From JAGLQQ01 sp043806135 (GTDB lineage: Bacteria > Omnitrophota > Gorgyraeia > B26-G9): a DNA stretch of 23,401 bases. A program made the position numbers and the translations under genes. A model generated the notes under the pieces. The model did not search any database. It was given only the letters and a program-made list of their open reading frames with translations, and was not told where the DNA came from. The DNA lies in NCBI GenBank assembly GCA_043806135.1, contig JAZDHG010000050.1:1-23401 (forward strand). The letters run 5' to 3'. Below, piece by piece: positions 17,608 through 23,401 of the stretch (position 1 is its first letter; each line of letters opens with the position of its first letter).

Positions 17608-17640
17608 TTCCCTCCGCTTCTGTTATTTTCAAATACAAGA

Positions 17641-18243
17641 CTATTTAAAATAAACCAATAATCCCTGCATTAACAAACGGATACCTATGGCAGCAATAAA
17701 AAGACATAGGATCTTAGAAATAACCATGCACACTACTTTGCCCAAAATCATATATATCTTATCGATAAACCTGAGTATCCCCCAGGTAAGTGCAAATACA
17801 ACGATTATTGAAATCGCCGCAATTAAAAATCCATGCTCCGAGGATGTAACCAAAACGCTCATCATCGCTCCTGGCCCGGCAAGTATCGGACATGCTATCG
17901 GCACCGCCCCGATATGGTGAGCATCCTGACCCACAGAACTTAAAACCCCTTTTACCAGCCCCCCGAAAACCAAATGGTCGATGGCAATGATCAAAAGCAG
18001 CAATCCGCCCGCAGCCATCAGATCAGACATGTTGATCTGAAAAAGATTAGTAAGGATTTCTTTGCCCGTGATAACAAAAATAAACAGTATCGCAATCGAG
18101 GTGATTATAGCCGTCCTGAAGGCGTCACTTCTTTGTTTGGCTGTGATATTATTTGTAAGCTCAAGAAAGATAGGAACACTGCCGATGGGATTTACAATAG
18201 CAAAAAGGATAAGGATTGATCTAAGAAGTACCGTCCATTCCAT
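17641..18243 (-). CDS. MarC-family integral membrane protein
   Basis: 200 aa with about six hydrophobic segments covering most of its length. The family signatures are NPIGSVPIFLELT (18-30) in the first segment and ACPILAGPGAMMSVLV in the middle. MarC (UPF0056) proteins are conserved inner-membrane proteins. Despite the name, a role in multiple antibiotic resistance is not supported, and transport activity is unproven. ATG 18243 is preceded by GGAGAAGG. It is the first gene after the inverted-repeat spacer that follows pheT, and it probably begins a small unit with the hydrolase gene. Confidence 0.9.
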   Translation of the reverse strand: MEWTVLLRSILILFAIVNPIGSVPIFLELTNNITAKQRSDAFRTAIITSIAILFIFVITGKEILTNLFQINMSDLMAAGGLLLLIIAIDHLVFGGLVKGVLSSVGQDAHHIGAVPIACPILAGPGAMMSVLVTSSEHGFLIAAISIIVVFALTWGILRFIDKIYMILGKVVCMVISKILCLFIAAIGIRLLMQGLLVYFK

Positions 18244-18270
18244 ACTAAACCTTCTCCATTGTTATTGGTT

Positions 18271-18340
18271 CATTCTTAATTAAGTTAAATAGTTCTCTAT
18301 AACTTAATGATTTGCAAGTTATTAGAACAAATTAAGAATG
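18271..18340. repeat. 70-bp imperfect palindrome between pheT and marC
   Basis: Outer arms CATTCTTAATT (18271-18281) and AATTAAGAATG (18330-18340) are perfect over 11 bp. Inner arms pair again (AGTTCTCTATAACTT at 18291-18305 with AAGTTATTAGAAC at 18316-18328, one or two gaps). The centre is about 10 nt. No T run follows on either strand. It may be a REP/MITE-like element or an mRNA-end stabilising hairpin. Confidence 0.65.
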
Positions 18341-18373
18341 CCCCATGTAATCGGGTTTTTAATCGGTTTAATC

Positions 18374-18408
18374 AGGTTCTTTCGTTCAACTTAAACAAGA
18401 AAGAACCT
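18374..18408. repeat. Second inverted repeat after pheT
   Basis: Arms AGGTTCTTTC and GAAAGAACCT pair perfectly over 10 bp around a 15-nt loop. Next to it, 18408-18423 is a smaller palindrome (CTTGTT/AACAAG, loop of four). It lies about 40 bp after the pheT stop but has no T run, so termination here is uncertain. Confidence 0.6.
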
Positions 18409-18449
18409 TGTTATTAAACAAGCTTATGAAACTTAAGGCATTGGTCCAG

Positions 18450-20501
18450 CTATCTCAAGCTGGCATTTAAACGAGCAAGCAATTCATTTTGTACTTTAGA
18501 ATGAACCAAATTTACTTGTTCTTCGGTAAGTGTAGCATCATGGCTTTGATACTCAATTGAAAATGCAAGACTTTTACAATCCTCCGGCACCTGATCACCG
18601 GTGTAAACGTCAAAAAGTTCTGTCTTTACAGCCAGCACACCACAGGTTTCCTTTATAATATCCATGGCCTCCCCTGCAGTAATATTATTTTTGACCACCA
18701 ACGCTATATCTCTGACAACTGAAGGGTATCTGGCAACAGGAGTAAAATAATACTCTTTTTTCCGGTTTGCGCAAAGAAATTCGACCTTTACCTGTGCAAA
18801 GAATACCTCGTCCGTAATATCGAAATTTTTGCATACCTTTTTACATATCTTACCAAGTTCGGCAACCACCTGACCATTAACCATTATAACTGCTGAAAGA
18901 CCTGGAGAGAAATAATCCAGCTTTTTATTTTCAATTTTATAATCATCAATACCAAAACTATCAAGCAGAGATTCTATCACTCCCTTCAAATCATAAAATG
19001 TTATTTTTCTGGAATGATCTTTCCAGTTCTGAAAGGATGTCCCGGTTAGAGCAATAGACGCAAATTCCGTTTGTGAAAATTTATTTTTTATTCTTTCATA
19101 GATGCTGCCTATTTCAAATACTCTGACTTGTTTGATCTTCCGGTTCAGATTCGTATTAATCACCTTCAAAACAGAAGGCAAAAGCGATGTGCGCAATGCC
19201 TCTTGTTCCGCGCTCAAAGGGTTCACGACCTGAGCCCGATTCTGTCCGTCAATCATCGCATCGTCCAGGCTGCGGGTGCTTAAGAGAGTAATTGTCACGA
19301 TCTCATTTATTCCCTGTGCCAAAAGAAGCCGGCGCATTTTTGCTTTTGTCATGTAGCTATCGGTATAGGCTGCGTCAATATGCGCTTTGATCGGCGGCAT
19401 CACCTCTTCGATCTTATCAAATCCTTCAATCCTTGCCACTTCTTCGATCAAATCTTCCTCAAGAGACACATCATCACGAAAACTGGGCACCGTAACACTC
19501 AAAGTTTCCTTGCCTTTTCCCGGACTGACAGTGAATCCCAAAGACAGAAGTATGGATTTTATTCTTGTAACCGCGATCTTCATACCGATCAGGCGTTCGA
19601 AATTTTCAATTTTAAGCTGTATTATACGTGTCCCGCCTTTTATGTAATTGACATCAAGGAAAGGCTCATCGGTGTTACCGCCGCAGATTTCCTTATAAAG
19701 ATATGCTGCGCGGCAGCTGGCAAAAAGCACATTTTCATTATCCACTTTTCTTTCAAATCTGTAATTCGACTCCGTCGACAGCCCGAGCTTGCGTGAAGCC
19801 CTGCGTATAGTAACCGGATCGAAATATGCCGATTCAAGCAGAATATTTTTTGTGCTGACTGAGACCTCTGTATCTATCCCGCCCATAATACCGGCAATAG
19901 CGATCGGCTTGACGCTATCGGCAATAACAAGTATAGATTCATCCATTTCCCTTTTAACACCGTCTAGGGTAACAATTGTCTCTCCCTTCTGGGCCCAGCG
20001 CACTATAATCCTGGCACCTTCGATCTTGTCAAAATCAAAAACATGCATAGGCTGGCCTGTTTCATAAAGGCAATAGTTCGTTATATCCGCTCCGTTGTTT
20101 ATCGTTCTTGCTCCCAGAGACTCAATAGCAGTTTTCATCCACGGCTCTGATTCACGGATATTCACATCCCTGATCAATCTTCCAATATAACGAGGACAGG
20201 CTTTTGTATCCTTGATCTCAATGGAAAACGGTTTTTTCATTGAGGCCTTGACTTTTAAAGGCAGCGTTTTTGGAATAATTATGTTTTTAATACCGCTAAC
20301 CGCCGCAACTTCCCGTGCTATCCCCAGAAAGCTCAACCAGTCAGGGCGGTTAGAAGTAATCTCAATATCAAATATTGTATCCGCACCTGCTTTTTCCATA
20401 CCGCCTACTTCTAAACCGGCGCTGGTAAGCTTTTCCGCAAGCTTATGGGGCGTAATTTTTACATCAACATATTTTTTTAACCAAGATAAGGATATCTTCA
20501 T
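18450..20501 (-). CDS. pheT: Phenylalanine-tRNA ligase beta subunit, short form
   Basis: 683 aa against roughly 790-800 in most bacteria. With PheS it forms the heterotetramer that charges tRNA-Phe. The start MKISLSWLKKYVDVKITP and SAGLEVGGMEKAG match normal PheT, but the chain then passes straight to FDIEITSNRPDWLSFLGIARE. The roughly 110-residue EMAP II-like tRNA-binding insertion is therefore missing. The B3/4 region (AGIMGGIDTEV), B5 domain, catalytic-like core (NPLSAEQEALRTSLLPSVL) and C-terminal ferredoxin-like anticodon-binding domain (ARYPSVVRDIALVV to RLNASLR) are complete. It starts 4 bp after pheS, so it is translationally linked to it. Confidence 0.95.
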   Translation of the reverse strand: MKISLSWLKKYVDVKITPHKLAEKLTSAGLEVGGMEKAGADTIFDIEITSNRPDWLSFLGIAREVAAVSGIKNIIIPKTLPLKVKASMKKPFSIEIKDTKACPRYIGRLIRDVNIRESEPWMKTAIESLGARTINNGADITNYCLYETGQPMHVFDFDKIEGARIIVRWAQKGETIVTLDGVKREMDESILVIADSVKPIAIAGIMGGIDTEVSVSTKNILLESAYFDPVTIRRASRKLGLSTESNYRFERKVDNENVLFASCRAAYLYKEICGGNTDEPFLDVNYIKGGTRIIQLKIENFERLIGMKIAVTRIKSILLSLGFTVSPGKGKETLSVTVPSFRDDVSLEEDLIEEVARIEGFDKIEEVMPPIKAHIDAAYTDSYMTKAKMRRLLLAQGINEIVTITLLSTRSLDDAMIDGQNRAQVVNPLSAEQEALRTSLLPSVLKVINTNLNRKIKQVRVFEIGSIYERIKNKFSQTEFASIALTGTSFQNWKDHSRKITFYDLKGVIESLLDSFGIDDYKIENKKLDYFSPGLSAVIMVNGQVVAELGKICKKVCKNFDITDEVFFAQVKVEFLCANRKKEYYFTPVARYPSVVRDIALVVKNNITAGEAMDIIKETCGVLAVKTELFDVYTGDQVPEDCKSLAFSIEYQSHDATLTEEQVNLVHSKVQNELLARLNASLR

Positions 20502-20505
20502 TTTT

Positions 20506-21537
20506 TTAGCTGAATTGTTTTATAAAACGCATGTCATTTTCAAAAAATAAGCGAATGTCATCAATTCCGTATTTAAGCATGGCGATCCGTTCAACCCCCA
20601 TGCCGAAAGCAAAGCCGGAATACCGGCGGCTATCTATATTAACTAACTTTAAGACCTTAGGATGCACCATACCTGAACCGAGTATCTCAAGCCAGCCGTT
20701 GCCTTTGCAAACGCGGCAACCTTTACCGCGGCAGATAATGCATGATACATCCATTTCCGCAGACGGTTCTGTGAACGGAAAGAAATGCGGTCGAAAACGG
20801 GTTTTAGTATTCGGCCCGAAAAGTTTTTTCGCAAATACGCTCAAAACACCCTTTAAATGCGCTAGGGTAATCCCCTCATCAACAAGCAGCCCTTCTATCT
20901 GGTGGAACATAAATGAATGGGTGGCATCAGTCGCATCAGGCCGGTAAACTTTTCCCGGAACAACTATCTGTACCGGCGGTTTATTTTTCTCCATGTAACG
21001 CGCCTGCACAGGAGAAGTATGGCTTCTTAAGAGGCTTTTTTTATGCAGATAAAACGTATCGAAAGATTCACGTGAGGGATGTTCAAGGGGGATGTTTAAC
21101 GCTTCAAAATTATAGTATTCCGTTTCAATCTCTGGACCTTCCACTACATTAAAACCCATCTCGACAAAAAGAGAGCATATCTCATCCGTGACAATACTAA
21201 GCGGATGCATTGCTCCGATTTCATTTTTAATCGCCGGCAGGCTAAGGTCGAACAGCTCCTCACCCTTATTACACACACCTGCAATTGATTTTTGCTCTAT
21301 CTGCTTTGTTTTTTGCTCAAGCTCATTATTAATCAGGTTTTTAAGATCGTTTATCTTCTGTCCGTAAACAGGCTTTTGCTGCGCATCAAGCTCACCCAGC
21401 TCTTTAAATATGTTAGTGACCAAGCCTTCTTTACGTCCTAAAAATCTAATGCGTACAGCTTCCAGTTCTTCACTTGAACGGACACTGCTGATCGCCAGCT
21501 CAAACTCTTTATTGATCGATTTTAATTTGTCTTCCAT
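20506..21537 (-). CDS. pheS: Phenylalanine-tRNA ligase alpha subunit
   Basis: 343 aa from ATG 21537; a TTG two codons earlier is possible, and neither has a strong ribosome site. Catalytic subunit of the class II synthetase. N-terminal coiled-coil region (about 1-90) followed by the core: HPLSIVTDEICSLF, motif 2 region YRPDATDATHSFMFHQIEGL, FTEPSAEMDV and motif 3 GFAFGMGVERIAMLKYGI near the C-terminus. Length and motifs are standard. A CxxC...CxxC-like Cys group (CIICRGKGCRVCKGNGW) in the core is common in bacterial PheS. It lies downstream of rplT by about 50 bp. Confidence 0.97.
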   Translation of the reverse strand: MEDKLKSINKEFELAISSVRSSEELEAVRIRFLGRKEGLVTNIFKELGELDAQQKPVYGQKINDLKNLINNELEQKTKQIEQKSIAGVCNKGEELFDLSLPAIKNEIGAMHPLSIVTDEICSLFVEMGFNVVEGPEIETEYYNFEALNIPLEHPSRESFDTFYLHKKSLLRSHTSPVQARYMEKNKPPVQIVVPGKVYRPDATDATHSFMFHQIEGLLVDEGITLAHLKGVLSVFAKKLFGPNTKTRFRPHFFPFTEPSAEMDVSCIICRGKGCRVCKGNGWLEILGSGMVHPKVLKLVNIDSRRYSGFAFGMGVERIAMLKYGIDDIRLFFENDMRFIKQFS

Positions 21538-21562
21538 AGTCAAATAATAAGGTTATTCTAGG

Positions 21563-21582
21563 TTCTTTGGAATATCAAAGAA
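21563..21582 (-). other. Small hairpin in the rplT-pheS gap
   Basis: TTCTTTG and CAAAGAA pair perfectly over 7 bp around a 6-nt loop. No T run follows on the minus strand, so it is not a terminator. It ends about 25 nt before the pheS start and could affect pheS translation or mRNA processing; that is inference. Confidence 0.4.
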
Positions 21583-21588
21583 TAATAA

Positions 21589-21942
21589 TTAATTAACTTC
21601 TTGAACTTTTTCAACCAAAGCAGCAAAGGTTTCTTTATCATTAACAGCCATCTCTGCAAGCATTTTTCTGTCAATCAGAATATTGGCCTTCTTTAATCCG
21701 CCGATGAACTTACTGTAAGACATTGATTTTTCTCTGACCGCAGCATTAATACGGGCAGTCCACAATTGTCTGAACTCTCTTTTCACATTTTTGCGATCAC
21801 GATAGACAAACTGCAAAGCTCTCTGCACCGTCTCTTTCGCCCGGCGGTAAACATTTTTGCGCAGGCCGAAAGCACCCTTGGCTGCTTTTAGGATCTTTTT
21901 CTTTCTTGCTTTTGTTGCTGGTGACCTTCTTACACGTGGCAT
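21589..21942 (-). CDS. rplT: 50S ribosomal protein L20
   Basis: 117 aa from ATG 21942. The start gives MPRVRRSPATKARKKKILK, the standard L20 N-terminus, with GGAGGG seven bases upstream. An ATG five codons earlier (21957) overlaps that ribosome site and is unlikely. Basic N-terminal tail followed by the globular domain (QLWTARINAAVREKSMSYSKFIGGLKKANI, split here across 60-90). It assembles early on 23S rRNA, and in several phyla represses its own operon by binding mRNA. It follows rpmI after an unusually long, structured 144-bp gap. Confidence 0.97.
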   Translation of the reverse strand: MPRVRRSPATKARKKKILKAAKGAFGLRKNVYRRAKETVQRALQFVYRDRKNVKREFRQLWTARINAAVREKSMSYSKFIGGLKKANILIDRKMLAEMAVNDKETFAALVEKVQEVN

Positions 21943-22010
21943 AACAAAACCCTCCATTAATAATATATGCCTCGGCTATATAAACTCCATGACCGACAAG
22001 CACGAATTAG

Positions 22011-22058
22011 CCCATAGTTTAATTCCGGCTCTGCAACTTTTAAAGCCGAAATTATGGG
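22011..22058 (-). promoter_or_regulatory. Structured RNA between rpmI and rplT, candidate L20 control element
   Basis: Outer arms CCCATA and TATGGG and an inner arm pair TTCGGCT with AGCCGGAA (one bulge) enclose a loop of about 13 nt. The structure ends about 68 nt before the rplT start. L20 is known to control its operon through mRNA structures in other bacteria. Whether this fold mimics the L20 site on 23S rRNA was not tested. Confidence 0.45.
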
Positions 22059-22086
22059 AGTACAACCTACCCGTACATATTTATTT

Positions 22087-22284
22087 CTACTCAAAAGGCA
22101 TTAATGTCCGGATCATCTTTGTCTCTGACTTATTTACTGTTGCTGTCCGGCGCAATTTTCTTTTCCGTTTTGCATTTTTTGATTTTTTAAGATGTCCCTT
22201 ATTAGCTTGGTCCCTCTTAATCTTATTCTTCCCGGAAAAGGAAAAACGTTTCTTTGCGCCCTTTCGTGTTTTTAATTTTGGCAT
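22087..22284 (-). CDS. rpmI: 50S ribosomal protein L35
   Basis: 65 aa, typical length. MPKLKTRKGAKKRFSFSGKNKIKR is the L35 signature (given here up to position 24 in two runs: MPKLKTRKGAKKRF, then SFSGKNKIKR). HLKKSKNAKRKRKLR follows, and the protein is very basic throughout. A GAAGGG ribosome site precedes ATG 22284. It follows infC by 19 bp in the conserved infC-rpmI-rplT order. Confidence 0.96.
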   Translation of the reverse strand: MPKLKTRKGAKKRFSFSGKNKIKRDQANKGHLKKSKNAKRKRKLRRTATVNKSETKMIRTLMPFE

Positions 22285-22303
22285 TTAAAATTCCCTTCTT
22301 GTT

Positions 22304-22813
22304 TTATTGCTTCGGCTTGAATATTATTATTATATTGCGTCCTTCTTGTATCGGCGGCTTTTCCGGCTCGCCAAATTCTACGGCATCTAATATTAAACGG
22401 TTGAGTATTTTTTCTCCGAATTCCTTGTGTGTATTTTCCCTGCCTCGAAAAGTCATGCTGACTTTAACTTTATCATGGTGCTTAAGAAATTTTTCCAGAT
22501 TTCTCAGTTTTACCAGATAATCATGCTCTCCGATTTTCGGCTTAAACCGCAGCTCCTTGACGTGAACAACCTTTTGTTTTTTCTTGGATTCCCTGTCCTT
22601 TTTCTGCTGATCATATTTAAACTTCGTATAGTCCATAACCCTGCAAACAGGCGGAACAGCCTGCGCGGAGACCTCCACAAGGTCTAACTGCTCTTCTTTG
22701 GCAATTCTCATAGCTTCAGCATTGGACATGACGCCCAATTTCTGTCCTTCTGGTCCGATCAACCTTACCTCACTGGCGCGAATCTGACCATTAATTTTTA
22801 CAAACTTGGAAAT
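22304..22813 (-). CDS. infC: Translation initiation factor IF-3 (ATT start)
   Basis: 169 aa from ATT 22813. The reading frame from the TTG at 22762 would lose the conserved N-terminus. Reading upstream gives (M)SKFVKINGQIRASEVRLIGPEG, the usual IF-3 start, and a stop codon lies only five codons before the ATT. There is no ATG, GTG or TTG in that stretch. N domain about 1-75 (RLIGPEGQKLGVMS, LDLVEVSAQAVPPVCRVMDY), then a basic linker helix (KYDQQKKDRESKKKQK) and the C domain (VKELRFKPKIGEHDY, MTFRGRE). It checks start-codon pairing on the 30S subunit. An ATT start lets IF-3 repress its own synthesis, as known in E. coli. Confidence 0.96.
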   Translation of the reverse strand: MSKFVKINGQIRASEVRLIGPEGQKLGVMSNAEAMRIAKEEQLDLVEVSAQAVPPVCRVMDYTKFKYDQQKKDRESKKKQKVVHVKELRFKPKIGEHDYLVKLRNLEKFLKHHDKVKVSMTFRGRENTHKEFGEKILNRLILDAVEFGEPEKPPIQEGRNIIIIFKPKQ

Positions 22814-22826
22814 ACTACCACCTCCT
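22811..22826 (-). promoter_or_regulatory. infC ribosome site with ATT start codon
   Basis: AGGAGGTGG (22818-22826), nearly a full match to the 16S 3' end, lies four bases before ATT (22811-22813). The very strong Shine-Dalgarno offsets the poor start codon. This pairing decides the true start of infC and is the expected device for autoregulation by IF-3. Confidence 0.88.
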
Positions 22827-22837
22827 CAGGTTAAAAA

Positions 22838-23401
22838 TTATTTTTTGTATATAACGTCTTCTTTTACCTGTTTAATAAAATCCTCAACTTTTACATCATT
22901 GACAATTTTCCCTTTTTGCTCTCCCCTCTCACTTCTTACCGAAATACAGCATCCATCAACTTCTTTTTGTCCTATCACCAGGATATATGGCGCCTTCTGG
23001 ACTACGGCTTCTCTGATCTTATATCCCACTTTTTCACTTCTTAAATCAATGCCTGTCCTTATTTCTTCGGCATCAAAAACCTTTTTTAAGACTTTTGCGT
23101 ATTCGTGATGGTTTTCAGTTACAGGCACGATTTGCACCTGCACAGGAGAAAGCCAAACCGGAAATGCCCCGGCATAATGCTCTATCAAAGCTCCGATAAA
23201 ACGCTCTATGCTCCCTAAAAGCACCCTATGCAGCATAATCGGTCTTTTCTGTTTTCCATCCGTTGAGATATAATTAAGATCAAAACGCTGCGGCAGAGCA
23301 AAATCACATTGTATGGTTGCGCACTGCCAAAGGCGACCCATAGCATCTTTTAATTTTATGTCAATTTTGGGTCCGTAGAACGCACCCTCGCCTTCATTTA
23401 T
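22838..23401 (-). CDS. thrS: Threonine-tRNA ligase, C-terminal part (cut by window edge)
   Basis: The last 188 codons of thrS, open to the window end. The visible part begins INEGEGAFYGPKIDIKLKDA and continues GRLWQCATIQCDFALPQRF, classic ThrRS core sequence. Motif 3 follows: MLHRVLLGSIERFIGALIEH. The C-terminal anticodon-binding domain starts near FPVWLSPVQVQIVPV and runs to GKIVNDVKVEDFIKQV. Class II synthetase charging tRNA-Thr. The N-terminal TGS and editing domains are beyond the window. infC starts 24 bp after its stop, so the two are cotranscribed, as in many bacteria. Confidence 0.97.
   Translation of the reverse strand: MNEGEGAFYGPKIDIKLKDAMGRLWQCATIQCDFALPQRFDLNYISTDGKQKRPIMLHRVLLGSIERFIGALIEHYAGAFPVWLSPVQVQIVPVTENHHEYAKVLKKVFDAEEIRTGIDLRSEKVGYKIREAVVQKAPYILVIGQKEVDGCCISVRSERGEQKGKIVNDVKVEDFIKQVKEDVIYKK

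Noticed and set aside
22304..22762. IF-3 starting at TTG 22762
   Set aside because: It would remove the conserved SKFVKINGQIRASEVR N-terminus and has no ribosome site.

Overview
The window comes from a Gram-negative bacterium, probably of the PVC-related candidate phylum Omnitrophota (OP3). It has signal peptides, a lipoprotein, a beta-barrel outer-membrane protein and a lipid A / LPS-core gene cluster. Its 16S gene carries a GCTGC variant at the EUB338 site, which fits the EUB338-IV probe made for lineages such as OP3 (probe recalled from memory). All supported genes are on the minus strand, so transcription runs from high to low coordinates.

Right end (23401 to 18450): the 3' part of thrS, then infC (rare ATT start with a very strong Shine-Dalgarno), rpmI, rplT, pheS and pheT. 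This is the conserved translation cluster. PheT is a short form without the N-terminal tRNA-binding (EMAP-like) insertion. A spacer of about 206 bp with two large inverted repeats follows.

Middle (18243 to 14520): a MarC-family membrane protein, a metallo-beta-lactamase-fold hydrolase, a secreted protein of unknown function, a probable 6S RNA gene with its own sigma-70 promoter, and rarA directly after it.

Envelope cluster (14556 to 3697): lpxK; a fusion of an LpxL-type acyltransferase with an ELM1 (DUF1022) domain; a GT4-GT9 glycosyltransferase fusion; a GT4 glycosyltransferase; a membrane-anchored polysaccharide deacetylase; a GT9 heptosyltransferase; a DUF3108 lipoprotein; a stand-alone heptose-7-phosphate kinase; and fabZ. 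Together they phosphorylate and acylate lipid A, activate heptose and build the inner core. Many genes overlap or nearly touch.

Left end (3679 to 1): an rRNA operon in the order promoter, terminator-like hairpin, boxA, 16S, tRNA-Ile(GAT), tRNA-Ala(TGC), an outer-membrane protein gene, second boxA, 23S (cut by the window edge). A complete protein gene with signal peptide inside the 16S-23S spacer is the most unusual feature. Several spacers, including the one between the two tRNAs, hold degenerate arrays with a 7-bp period. No CRISPR, transposase or phage gene was seen.
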